From the NCBI GenBank assembly GCA_903822435.1, contig CAIJPE010000309.1, forward strand, positions 1-33,131: 33,131 nt of DNA. Reading direction: 5' to 3'. A program made the position numbers and the translations under genes. The stretch is from an uncultured beta proteobacterium. GTDB taxonomy: Bacteria > Pseudomonadota > Gammaproteobacteria > Burkholderiales > Burkholderiaceae_C. Every line of letters begins with the position of its first letter. Positions within the stretch are counted from its first letter, which is position 1. Positions 16,748 to 24,709 of this stretch are shown here, in pieces. Under the pieces are notes generated by a model. The model saw only the letters and a program-made list of their open reading frames with translations, had not been told where the DNA came from and made no database searches.

Positions 16748-17812
16748 ATGCCCCTCGTTTCAATGCGCCAGCTCCTGGATCATGCCGCCGAGCATGGCTA
16801 CGGCATCCCGGCATTCAACGTCAACAACCTCGAACAGGTGCAGGCGGTGATGTCGGCCGCGGCCGATGTCGGCGCGCCGGTCATCCTGCAAGCCAGCGCG
16901 GGTGCCCGCAAGTACGCTGGCGAGCCCTTCATCAAGCACCTGATCCAGGCGGCGGTGGAATCCTGGCCCCAGGTGCCGCTGGTCATGCACCAGGACCACG
17001 GCCAGAGCCCCGATGTCTGCCAGGGCGCCATCAACCTGGGCTTCTCCAGCGTCATGATGGACGGCAGCCTGGAGGCCGACGGCAAGAGCATCGCCAGCTA
17101 CGACTACAACGTGGCCGTCACCCGCAAGGTGGTGGACATGGCGCACGCCCTGGGCGTGACGGTGGAAGGCGAGCTCGGCTGCCTGGGCAGCCTGGAAACG
17201 ATGCGCGGCGACAAGGAAGACGGCCACGGTACCGACGCCACCATGACCCGCGAGCAGCTGCTGACCGACCCCGAGCAGGCTGCCGATTTCGTCAAGAAGA
17301 CGCAGCTCGACGCGCTGGCCATTGCCATCGGCACCAGCCACGGCGCCTACAAGTTCAGCCGCAAGCCCACTGGCGAGACCCTGGCCATCAGCCGCATCAA
17401 GGAAATCAACGCCCGCATCCCCAACACCCACCTGGTGATGCATGGCTCGTCCAGCGTGCCGCAGGACCTGCTGGAGATCATCCGCCAGTACGGCGGCCAG
17501 ATGAAGGAAACCTACGGCGTGCCGGTCAGCGAGATCCAGGAAGCCATCAAGTTCGGCGTGCGCAAGATCAACATCGACACCGACGTGCGCCTGGCCATGA
17601 CCGCCGCGGTGCGCAAGTACCTGTTCGAGAACCCCGACAAGTTCGACCCACGCGATTTCCTCAAGCCCGCCCGCGAGGCCGCCAAGCAGATCTGCAAGCA
17701 GCGCTACCTGGAGTTCGGCTGCGAAGGCCAGGCCGCGAGCATCAAGCCGGTGGCCTTGTCCGAGGTGGCACGCCGCTATGCCAGCGGCGCGCTGGCGCAG
17801 CAGGTCAACTGA
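16748..17812 (+). CDS. fba: Fructose-bisphosphate aldolase, class II (Calvin-cycle subtype)
   Basis: This enzyme cleaves or forms fructose 1,6-bisphosphate and is zinc dependent. The product has 354 residues, the length of the Calvin-type (CbbA-like) class II group common in Burkholderiales. The motif HQDHGQS (81-87) carries the catalytic Asp83 and zinc ligand His84. His198 (GTSHGAYKF) and His232 (MHGSSS) are the other expected ligands. GELGCLGS and KINIDTDVR complete the pattern. The subtype name reflects sequence family; no RuBisCO or other Calvin gene is visible here, so glycolysis/gluconeogenesis is the safer role. It converges on the PfkB kinase gene with 15 bases between. Confidence 0.95.
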   Translation: MPLVSMRQLLDHAAEHGYGIPAFNVNNLEQVQAVMSAAADVGAPVILQASAGARKYAGEPFIKHLIQAAVESWPQVPLVMHQDHGQSPDVCQGAINLGFSSVMMDGSLEADGKSIASYDYNVAVTRKVVDMAHALGVTVEGELGCLGSLETMRGDKEDGHGTDATMTREQLLTDPEQAADFVKKTQLDALAIAIGTSHGAYKFSRKPTGETLAISRIKEINARIPNTHLVMHGSSSVPQDLLEIIRQYGGQMKETYGVPVSEIQEAIKFGVRKINIDTDVRLAMTAAVRKYLFENPDKFDPRDFLKPAREAAKQICKQRYLEFGCEGQAASIKPVALSEVARRYASGALAQQVN

Positions 17813-17827
17813 ACCCGCGGGGCCGCA

Positions 17828-18748
17828 TCAGTCGGCGCCGATGAGCGCCGGGTCGATGGTGTGGTTCTGCGGCCCGCGCTCGGCGATCTTCAGGGCGCCC
17901 AGGCGGTTGCCGAGGGCGGCGCAGCGCGGCAGGCTCCAGCCGCGCTCCAGGCCGTAGAGCAGCGCGGCGCGGAAGGCGTCGCCGCAGCCGGTGGGGTCGA
18001 CCACGCGTTCGGCCTTCACGCCGGGCACGAGGGTACGCTCGCCACGCATCCACAGCTCGCAGCCTTGTTCGGCCAGCGTCACGATCACGCCCTTCACATT
18101 GGGCCGCATCGAGATGGTCTGCGGCGACTCGCCCGTGCGCTCTTCCAGCATCTTGGCTTCGTAGTCGTTGGCAGCCACCCAACCGGCCAGCCCCAGGATT
18201 TCCTGGTGCTCCTGGCCGTTGAATTGCGGCAGCTGCTGGCCCGGATCGAAGATGAAGGGCACGCCTTGCTCGTGCATCTGGTGCGCGTGCTGCCACATCG
18301 CGTCGCGGCCGTCGGGCGCGATGATGCCGATGGCCAGGTCGGAGCGCACCGAGCGCGGGGGTACCGGCAGCTGGTGGGCGTGGCTCATGGCCCCCGGGTG
18401 GAAGGCCGTGATCTGGTTGTTGTCGCGGTCGGTGGTGATGTGGCACTGCGCCGTGTGCAGTTCGGCATCGCGGTAGATCAGCGAGGTGTCGGCGCCCCAG
18501 CCCTTCACGCGGGCCAGGTACTCGTTGCCGTCCACGCCCAGGGCGCCCAGGATGACGGGCTGGCCGCCCAGCGCCTGCAGGTTGTAGGCGATGTTGCCGG
18601 CGCAGCCGCCGTACTCGCGCCGCAGCGTGGGCACCAGGAAGGAGACGTTCAGGATGTGCACCTGGTCGGGCATGATCTGCTCCGCGAAGCGCCCCGGGAA
18701 GGTGGTGATGGTGTCGTAGGCAAGGGATCCGCAGATCAGGGCAGGCAT
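17828..18748 (-). CDS. PfkB-family carbohydrate/nucleoside kinase
   Basis: The product has 306 residues. PfkB signatures are GGCAGNIAYNLQALGG (47-62) and DPTGCGDAFRAALL (251-264), with the catalytic-base Asp257 in GCGD. The N-terminus (MPALICGSLAYDTITTFPGRF) and overall pattern resemble the adenosine-kinase/ribokinase branch, but substrate residues cannot be assigned by eye, so sugar, adenosine or other substrates remain possible. ATG 18748 was chosen because the fold begins there. It lies 59 bases downstream of the zinc-ribbon gene and is probably the last gene of the acc-prmA group, an order I recall from Comamonadaceae. Confidence 0.87.
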   Translation of the reverse strand: MPALICGSLAYDTITTFPGRFAEQIMPDQVHILNVSFLVPTLRREYGGCAGNIAYNLQALGGQPVILGALGVDGNEYLARVKGWGADTSLIYRDAELHTAQCHITTDRDNNQITAFHPGAMSHAHQLPVPPRSVRSDLAIGIIAPDGRDAMWQHAHQMHEQGVPFIFDPGQQLPQFNGQEHQEILGLAGWVAANDYEAKMLEERTGESPQTISMRPNVKGVIVTLAEQGCELWMRGERTLVPGVKAERVVDPTGCGDAFRAALLYGLERGWSLPRCAALGNRLGALKIAERGPQNHTIDPALIGAD

Positions 18749-18807
18749 GGGAACAGCTCCAGGGTGCGGCGGTGGTCGCCGAAGGGGTGGGTCAAGCGGA
18801 ACAACAA

Positions 18808-19809
18808 TCAGGGGTAGAACAGGTCGATCGTGTAGCCTGCAATGGGCTCGGTACTGGCCTGCAGCGTGGCCTGGAAGGCCAGGTCGGCGCCCGCGGCGAC
18901 CACGCCCGTGCCGACGCCGAATTCGGCGGCCCGAAGCACCCGGCGCGCCAGCAGTTTGCCTTGCGCATCGGTCAGTGTGAGGTCCAGGGCCGGCACCGCC
19001 AGGTCGATGCCCGCGTGGTTTCGCACGGCCACCGTCAATTTGTACACGTTGGACTTTTCCACGCGCACCAGGCCGCTGCTTTCGACGGCCAGGCTTTCGA
19101 TGGCGTGCGCAGCCCCGACCGTGCAGCCGATGGCGCCGCAGGCGGCTTCCAGGGGCTCGCGCAAGGCCGCAAAGCGGGCTGCGGCGAGGTCGCGATAGGC
19201 ATACAGCCCCTGCCCGGCCAGCACCACGACGCCCAGCGCCGAGGCGATGGCCAGCGCCGCGCGCACGCGGGGCCGGCGCCACTGTTCGGCCCGTTCGGCG
19301 CGCCGCATGAAAGAGGGCGTGCCCGCCGCCCGTGCCGGCGCGGACACGCTGTCATCGGTGGCTGGGGTGATGGCGGTCGCGGCTTCGGCCGGTACCTCGA
19401 GCAACTCGTGCGGATCGGGCAGGCCCCCGGTCGGCATCGGCATCGGCTGCGGCGCCTCGGCTTGTTCGGGCATCGCGTGGCCGGGCTCGTCACGGGCCGG
19501 ACCGGCCTCATGGATTTCCAGTTCGAAGTCCAGCGCGGCGGTGGGTTCGTCCAGCGCCGTGGAGGGCATGTCTTCGTGCACGGGCGCGGGCAGCCCCTCA
19601 TCAGGGGTCTGCCACGGTGCGCCGGCGGGGGGCGACGGCGCCCGGACCACCGGTTCGACACCGCCGAGGTCCAGCAGTTGCTCGCTGGCGTTGAAGACTT
19701 CCGAGCAGCGCCCGCAACGCACCCAGCCTTCGGAGACCCGCAGCTGGTCGGCCACGACCCTGAAGACGGTCCCGCACGAGGGGCACCGGGTGGCCAGGCC
19801 CCCGCTCAT
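18808..19809 (-). CDS. Zinc-ribbon (MJ0042-type) and DUF3426 membrane protein
   Basis: The product has 333 residues. The N-terminus has a four-cysteine zinc ribbon: CPSC (Cys9, Cys12) and CGRC (Cys32, Cys35), matching the MJ0042 finger family. A long acidic, proline-rich and probably disordered region spans about 50-165. One transmembrane helix follows at about 183-205. The C-terminal 130 residues fit DUF3426, expected outside the membrane. The topology implies a cytoplasmic zinc ribbon and a periplasmic domain. Its function is unknown. The ATG overlaps the prmA stop by 4 bases (ATGA), so it is translationally coupled to prmA. Confidence 0.87.
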   Translation of the reverse strand: MSGGLATRCPSCGTVFRVVADQLRVSEGWVRCGRCSEVFNASEQLLDLGGVEPVVRAPSPPAGAPWQTPDEGLPAPVHEDMPSTALDEPTAALDFELEIHEAGPARDEPGHAMPEQAEAPQPMPMPTGGLPDPHELLEVPAEAATAITPATDDSVSAPARAAGTPSFMRRAERAEQWRRPRVRAALAIASALGVVVLAGQGLYAYRDLAAARFAALREPLEAACGAIGCTVGAAHAIESLAVESSGLVRVEKSNVYKLTVAVRNHAGIDLAVPALDLTLTDAQGKLLARRVLRAAEFGVGTGVVAAGADLAFQATLQASTEPIAGYTIDLFYP

Positions 19810-20726
19810 GGATCCCCGGCGGGCCGCTGGGCGGTCATCAGGATCCAGCCTTCCTCGCGGTCTGCAACTGCCAAGGCCAAGGCGGGGGCGTAGGCCGCCA
19901 TCAGCTCCTCGGCCTGCCGCTCCAGGATGCCGGCCAGCACCAGCCAGCCGCCTGGTGCCAGATGGCTGGTCAGCAGCGGCGCCAGCAGCTTCAGCGGCGT
20001 GGCCAGGATGTTGGCCAGCACCACGCTGTACAGCCCCTCAGCGCGGTCGGGCAGGCCCGGTTCGAGGGCCGCCGGCGACACGCCATTGCGAGCGGCATTG
20101 TCCGCCGTGGATTGCACGGCCGCCGGGTCGATGTCCAGGGCATCGACGTGCCCGGCGCCCATCAGCGCCGCCCCGATGGCCAGGATGCCCGAACCGCAGC
20201 CATAGTCCAGCACACGGTCCAGGCGGGCCGTCCCGGGCCGGCGCGCCAGCCAGCGCAGGCACATGCGCGTGGTCGGATGGGTGCCCGTGCCGAAGGCCAG
20301 GCCCGGATCGAGCCGGATGACCTGCCGAGCCGCCGCCGGGGGCTCATGCCAGCTCGGCACCACCCAGAATTCCGGTGTGATCTCCACCGGCGCGAATTGC
20401 GATTGCGTCAGGCGAACCCAGTCCTGCTCGGCCAGCTCGTCCATCGACTGCACGTGCACGCCGCCCGTCTCCACGCTGGCCAGCAGCCACGTGGCGGCCC
20501 GCTCGGCGGCGGCTTCGGTCTCGAACAGGGCCGTCAGGGTCGAGCGGTCCCAGCCGGCGGCCGGGGCCGGCATGCCCGGCTCGCCGAACAGCGCCCGTTC
20601 GCCTTCGGTGCCGGCATCGGCGTCCGCCACCGAGACCGACAGCGCATCGAGCTCGTCCATCAGCGCATCGGACACTGGCTCCACCAGGCTTTGCGGCGCG
20701 CGCAGGACCAGCTCGAACATGGCCAT
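19806..20726 (-). CDS. prmA: Ribosomal protein L11 methyltransferase
   Basis: This SAM-dependent enzyme methylates ribosomal protein L11. The product has 306 residues. The N-terminal substrate-recognition part starts MAMFELVL, and the methyltransferase core has VLDYGCGSGILAIGA (172-186) and the LANILATPL segment in the position of the family NxPF/NILA-type motif. LDPGLAFGTGTHPTT (139-153) is diagnostic for PrmA. The start ATG 20726 directly abuts the accC stop TAG; a second ATG two codons later is possible. Sitting after accB-accC is the usual place for prmA in Beta- and some Gammaproteobacteria. Confidence 0.95.
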   Translation of the reverse strand: MAMFELVLRAPQSLVEPVSDALMDELDALSVSVADADAGTEGERALFGEPGMPAPAAGWDRSTLTALFETEAAAERAATWLLASVETGGVHVQSMDELAEQDWVRLTQSQFAPVEITPEFWVVPSWHEPPAAARQVIRLDPGLAFGTGTHPTTRMCLRWLARRPGTARLDRVLDYGCGSGILAIGAALMGAGHVDALDIDPAAVQSTADNAARNGVSPAALEPGLPDRAEGLYSVVLANILATPLKLLAPLLTSHLAPGGWLVLAGILERQAEELMAAYAPALALAVADREEGWILMTAQRPAGDP

Positions 20727-22076
20727 CTAGCGCCGGTGCTGGCCGAGCCAGCCTTCCAGGTAGTGGATGCTGGTGCCGCCCTCGATGAACTTGGCGTCGG
20801 CCATGAGTTCGCGGTGCAGCGGGATGTTGGTCTGGATGCCTTCCACCACGGTTTCCGACAGCGCCGTGCGCATGCGCGCCAGGGCCTGCTCGCGCGTGTC
20901 GCCGTGGACGATGATCTTGCCGATCATGGAATCGTAGTTGGGTGGCACGAAGTAGTTCGTGTAGACATGCGAATCCACCCGCACCCCGGGCCCGCCAGGG
21001 GCGTGCCAGATGGTGATGCGGCCGGGCGAGGGCGTGAACTTGTAGGGATCCTCGGCATTGATCCGGCACTCGATGGAATGGCCGCGCATGGTGATGCCGC
21101 GCTGCGTGAAGGGCAACTTCTCGCCGGCGGCCACGCGGATCTGCATCTGCACGATGTCCACGCCTGTGACCATCTCCGTGACCGGGTGCTCGACCTGCAC
21201 GCGCGTGTTCATCTCGATGAAATAGAACTCGCCGTCCTCGTACAGGAATTCGAAGGTGCCTGCGCCGCGGTAGCCCATCTTCTTGACGGCGGCCGAGCAG
21301 CGGTCGCCGATGCGCTCGATCACCCGACGCGGGATGCCCGGGGCCGGCGCTTCCTCGATGATCTTCTGGTGCCGGCGTTGCATGGAGCAGTCCCGCTCGC
21401 CCAGCCAGACGGCGTTCTTGAACTGGTCGGCCAGGATCTGGATCTCGATGTGGCGCGGCCGCTCGAGGAACTTCTCCATGTACACAGCCGGATTGCCGAA
21501 GGCGGCCCCGGCTTCGCTGCGGGTGGTCTGCACGGCGTGGATCAGCGCGGCCTCGGTGTGCACCACCCGCATGCCGCGGCCACCCCCGCCGCCCGCGGCC
21601 TTGATGATCACCGGGTAGCCCACTGTACGGGCGATGCGGATGATCTCCTTCGGGTCCTCCGGCAGCGCGCCTTCGGATCCCGGCACGCAGGGCACGCCAC
21701 TCTTGATCATGGCCTGCTTGGCCGAGACCTTGTCGCCCATCAGGCGGATGGACTCGGGCGAGGGCCCGATGAAGACGAAGCCGCTGCGCTCGACGCGCTC
21801 GGCGAAGTCGGCGTTCTCGCTGAGGAACCCGTAGCCGGGGTGTATGGCCTCGGCATCGGTCACCTCGGCAGTGGAGATGATGGCCGGCATGCTCAGGTAA
21901 CTCAGCGAGGACTGCGCCGGGCCGATGCACACCGCCTCGTCGGCGAGCTTGACGTACTTGGCCTCGCGGTCGGCCTCCGAGTAGACGATGACCGACTTGA
22001 TCCCCATCTCGCGACAGGCCCGCTGGATCCTCAGGGCGATCTCGCCCCGATTGGCGATCAGGATTTTCTTGAACAC
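20727..22076 (-). CDS. accC: Acetyl-CoA carboxylase, biotin carboxylase subunit
   Basis: This subunit carboxylates the biotin carried by AccB, using ATP and bicarbonate, in the first step of fatty-acid synthesis. The product has 449 residues, the standard size. It begins [15 protein letters not shown] after a GTG start at 22076, 11 bases downstream of accB. The ATP-grasp glycine loop [11 protein letters not shown] (160-170) and the catalytic segment [14 protein letters not shown] (about 288-301) are intact. [12 protein letters not shown] is also typical. accA and accD are not in the window, as is usual in these bacteria. Confidence 0.97.
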   Translation of the reverse strand: MFKKILIANRGEIALRIQRACREMGIKSVIVYSEADREAKYVKLADEAVCIGPAQSSLSYLSMPAIISTAEVTDAEAIHPGYGFLSENADFAERVERSGFVFIGPSPESIRLMGDKVSAKQAMIKSGVPCVPGSEGALPEDPKEIIRIARTVGYPVIIKAAGGGGGRGMRVVHTEAALIHAVQTTRSEAGAAFGNPAVYMEKFLERPRHIEIQILADQFKNAVWLGERDCSMQRRHQKIIEEAPAPGIPRRVIERIGDRCSAAVKKMGYRGAGTFEFLYEDGEFYFIEMNTRVQVEHPVTEMVTGVDIVQMQIRVAAGEKLPFTQRGITMRGHSIECRINAEDPYKFTPSPGRITIWHAPGGPGVRVDSHVYTNYFVPPNYDSMIGKIIVHGDTREQALARMRTALSETVVEGIQTNIPLHRELMADAKFIEGGTSIHYLEGWLGQHRR

Positions 22077-22087
22077 GCGCTGCCGCC

Positions 22088-22552
22088 CTATTCGAGGATG
22101 AACAGCGGCTGTCCGAACTCCACGGCCTGGCCGTTCTCGCACAGGATGCGCAGCACCTTGCCCTCGGCGTCGGCCTCGATCTCGTTCATGATCTTCATGG
22201 CTTCGATGATGCAGACGGGCTCGCCCGCCTTGACCATGTCGCCGACCTCGACGAAAGCCTTGGCCCCCGGGCTCGCCGAGCGGTAGAACGTGCCCACCAT
22301 GGGCGACTTGATCATGGTGCCCGAAGGTTCTGGCGCGGCCTCGACCAGGGGCATGGCGGGTGCGGGAGCCGGTTGGCCGGCGGTCGCAGGCGCGGTGTTG
22401 TAGGCCACGGCAGAAGCGTAGGCCGGCGAGGCCGGGGCTGCTGCCGGGCTCTTGACGATGCGGACCTTGCCTTCGGCTTCGGTGATCTCCAGTTCGGAGA
22501 TGTTCGACTCCGACACCAGGTCGATCAGCGTCTTGAGTTTTCTCAGGTCCAT
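22088..22552 (-). CDS. accB: Acetyl-CoA carboxylase, biotin carboxyl carrier protein
   Basis: The product has 154 residues. The N-terminal helical part ([20 protein letters not shown]) leads into an Ala/Pro-rich linker at about 36-75. The biotinyl domain carries EAMKIMNEI, with Lys120 as the biotinylation site. The thumb-type TFYRSASPG sequence (88-96) is typical of AccB. It is the first gene of accB-accC-prmA on the minus strand. AccB autoregulates its operon in E. coli; whether that holds here is not visible. GAGGA lies 10 bases before the ATG. Confidence 0.96.
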   Translation of the reverse strand: MDLRKLKTLIDLVSESNISELEITEAEGKVRIVKSPAAAPASPAYASAVAYNTAPATAGQPAPAPAMPLVEAAPEPSGTMIKSPMVGTFYRSASPGAKAFVEVGDMVKAGEPVCIIEAMKIMNEIEADAEGKVLRILCENGQAVEFGQPLFILE

Positions 22553-22791
22553 CTTGGCACGGTCCTCATTCGGAAGGTGTAGCCGCTGGCTGCGGGCAGG
22601 CCCAATGGGGGAACTGTTGGGGCGCTGCGGGGCCGACGGGGCCCGACTGCGGTCGGCCGGGCCTTCTGGAAGCCGCTGGTAACGTATCAGCGGAGGGCGG
22701 ACTTTAAGCTTTTTGGCGTCCGTTGGACGAGGCTGGCATCAAATTGCGTTGAAAAGGACGATGGGGCAGCGATGCCGCCGAAGCCTGGATG
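22553..22791. promoter_or_regulatory. accB leader region with hairpin; no aroQ
   Basis: These 239 bases between tlpA and accB contain no gene on either strand. They should hold the accB promoter (minus strand), but I find no convincing -35/-10 pair. An inverted repeat GGCCGAC (22631-22637)/GTCGGCC (22652-22658) can form a 7-bp stem with a 14-base loop about 80-105 bases before the accB start. A 16-base motif at 22599-22614 matches one upstream of the STAS-like regulator gene. In related genomes a 3-dehydroquinate dehydratase gene often fills this position. Confidence 0.45.
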
Positions 22792-23352
22792 TTACAAGCC
22801 CCGGGTCCAGGCCACGAGCTCGTCACCGTGCGTTTCGCCCAGGCGGCGCTGGGTCGGCTGGCCCTTCCGGTCGAACACGGCGGTGAAGGGCAGGGCGCCG
22901 CTGCTGTTGCCCAGCCGCCGGCTGAGGTCGGTGCCGTCGAATCCGGCCAACCCGATGGTATAGCCCACCGGCGAGCGCGCCAGGAACTCGCGAACCGCCT
23001 TCGGATTGTCGACCGCCAGGCCCAGCACCTGGCCGCCCTGGGCGGCAAAGCCCTTGGCGAAACGGTCGATCTCAGGCATTTCCTTCACGCAGGGCGGGCA
23101 CCAGGTGGCCCAGAAATTCAGCACCAGCGGCTTGCCGCGCAGGCTGGCCATGCTGATCGTGCCGCCGCTGGGGGTGGGAAAGCTCATGCTCCAGAGGTCG
23201 TCCGCGGCCGCCGCCGGGGGCGTGGCTGCGATGGCATCGCCCGGGCCCGGCACGGAGCCGGCTCGGGCAGGCCCGCTGAACGCCCGCCAGGCGGCGCCGC
23301 CGGCCGCCGCCGCCGCACCCGCACCCCACAGCAACCACGGCCTGCGCTTCAT
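22792..23352 (-). CDS. TlpA/ResA-like thiol-disulfide oxidoreductase
   Basis: The product has 186 residues. A short basic N-terminus with an Ala/Gly-rich hydrophobic stretch (6-24) should export or anchor it, with the thioredoxin fold in the periplasm. The active site is WCPPC (Cys85, Cys88) inside LVLNFWATWCPPCVKEMP. The cis-Pro segment (ALPFTAVFDRKG) is present. Such proteins reduce apocytochrome or other periplasmic disulfides; the client here is unknown. Its ATG overlaps the stop of the preceding unknown gene by 4 bases. It is the last gene of the overlap-coupled group. Confidence 0.9.
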   Translation of the reverse strand: MKRRPWLLWGAGAAAAAGGAAWRAFSGPARAGSVPGPGDAIAATPPAAAADDLWSMSFPTPSGGTISMASLRGKPLVLNFWATWCPPCVKEMPEIDRFAKGFAAQGGQVLGLAVDNPKAVREFLARSPVGYTIGLAGFDGTDLSRRLGNSSGALPFTAVFDRKGQPTQRRLGETHGDELVAWTRGL

Positions 23353-23942
23353 GCCAGGCCCTCCATCCGCTGCCGCAGGGCCGCGAGGTCGCCGCGCCAG
23401 GTGCGTCCGCGGGCGTCGGGTTTGAGCGCGCCCCGCTGCTCATCGAAGTCGCGCAGCAACAGGTGCACCGTCACGGGCTCGCCCAGGGCGCGACTCGGGG
23501 AAGAAACCGACAGCACGCTCATGGGTTCTCGTCCGCGGGGGCCGCTGCGGTCCATCACGCCGGTGTCGTAGTCCACCCCGGCGTTGATCAAGGCGATCTC
23601 CGCGGCCTTGGGGTCGTCGCAGTAAAGGTCCAGGTGCACCGCCGACCAGCGCGTGGCCGTGCCGCGCCACACCGCACCCGACAGGTACGGCCGGAACTCG
23701 GCCAGCCGCTCCATCCACAGCAAGGCCACCTCGCGCAGGGCGCGCAACTCCACGGGCTGGGTCTCGGCGCAGAACAGGGCGATGTGCTCCAGCACGGCGT
23801 CTTCCACGGCTTCGTTGCTGGGCAACTCGATGCGGCCGCCGAAGTCTCGCCCGGCCCTGCGCTTGGCGGCCGCGTACTCCATGCCTTCCTCGACCACCAG
23901 CCGGGCCGCGACGGCTGCAACTTCCTCCTCGACACCGTTCAT
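23349..23942 (-). CDS. Conserved hypothetical protein of the mtgA-tlpA group
   Basis: The product has 197 residues. It starts with a helical part (VAARLVVEEGMEYAAAKRRA), followed by an acidic segment and a segment WRGTATRWSAVHLDLYCDDPKAAEI (about 93-117) that recalls nucleotidyltransferase-like folds only loosely. I recall similar proteins from other Burkholderiales, some carrying a muramate-alanine ligase label, but no ligase P-loop is present and I would not use that name. There is no signal peptide or membrane helix, so it is probably cytoplasmic. Four-base overlaps join it to mtgA before and tlpA after, implying coordinated synthesis. Function unknown. Confidence 0.72.
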   Translation of the reverse strand: MNGVEEEVAAVAARLVVEEGMEYAAAKRRAGRDFGGRIELPSNEAVEDAVLEHIALFCAETQPVELRALREVALLWMERLAEFRPYLSGAVWRGTATRWSAVHLDLYCDDPKAAEIALINAGVDYDTGVMDRSGPRGREPMSVLSVSSPSRALGEPVTVHLLLRDFDEQRGALKPDARGRTWRGDLAALRQRMEGLA

Positions 23943-24709
23943 GGCAACTCCACCGCATCCATACGCGCCTGAATGGTAGCGGCCCGGCCCAGCACGTACG
24001 CGGAGGCCGGTTGTTTCTCGTGGTGCTTGGGCGCTGGCAACATGACGGCCAGCCGGGCGGCCTGCTCGGAAGACAACCGCGCTGCATCCACGCGAAAGTA
24101 GTGGCGTGCAGCCGCCTGGGCGCCGAACAGGCCTTCACCCCATTCCACGTTGTTCAGGTAGATCTCCAGGATGCGCTGCTTGCTCAGGGCGGTCTCCAGG
24201 AAAATGGTCAGCAGCAGCTCCTGGGCCTTGCGCACCACCGTGCGCTCACCCGAGAGCAGGAGGTTCTTGGCCAGTTGCTGGCTGATGGTGGAGCCGCCCA
24301 CGAGCTTGGGGGCCCGGCTGGCAGCCGAGACCTTGGCGCCGGGCCGCTGGCGCTCGGCCTGCTGGCCGGCACGCTGGTTGCGGCCCCAGGCTTTCTCGAT
24401 AGCAGCCCACTCGACGCCATGATGATCGACGAAGCCTGCATCTTCGCTGGCAATGACAGCGCGTTGCAGGCGTTCCGAGATTTTTTCCATCGGCGCCCAT
24501 TGCTCGGCCCAGGCGATGCGGTGCTTGTCTACGGCCAGTCGCCAGGCTTCGCTGCGCTGGAACGCGGTGGATTGCGGGTCCACCACCGCCATCAGCGCGA
24601 TGCGCAGGGCAAAGACCACCTGCAGCGCCAGCAGGCTCAACGCCAGCAGCCCGAGCAGGCGCAGCAGGTGGCCGCGGGTGCGACGCAGCGCGGCCGGGGC
24701 AGGGCTCAT
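23939..24709 (-). CDS. mtgA: Monofunctional peptidoglycan glycosyltransferase
   Basis: This inner-membrane enzyme polymerises lipid II into glycan strands. The product has 256 residues with one N-terminal transmembrane helix (about 14-42). The GT51 motifs are ASEDAGFVDHHG (87-98, with catalytic Glu89), GGSTISQQLAKNL (138-150) and KAQELLLTIFLE (161-172), then ILEIYLNNVEWG (180-191). The loop between the first two motifs carries about 20 extra basic/Ala residues (about 111-133) compared with the E. coli protein as I remember it. There is no transpeptidase domain. The start overlaps the aroE stop by 4 bases. Confidence 0.94.
   Translation of the reverse strand: MSPAPAALRRTRGHLLRLLGLLALSLLALQVVFALRIALMAVVDPQSTAFQRSEAWRLAVDKHRIAWAEQWAPMEKISERLQRAVIASEDAGFVDHHGVEWAAIEKAWGRNQRAGQQAERQRPGAKVSAASRAPKLVGGSTISQQLAKNLLLSGERTVVRKAQELLLTIFLETALSKQRILEIYLNNVEWGEGLFGAQAAARHYFRVDAARLSSEQAARLAVMLPAPKHHEKQPASAYVLGRAATIQARMDAVELP

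Noticed and set aside
19962..22286. A plus-strand open frame of 774 codons opposite prmA, accC and accB
   Set aside because: Its His/Arg/Gly-rich translation is typical of antisense shadow; the opposite strand encodes three diagnostic enzymes.
23349..23942. Calling the unknown gene a UDP-N-acetylmuramate-alanine ligase
   Set aside because: It is far too short and has no Mur-ligase P-loop; the true recycling ligase is mpl at 28687-30099.
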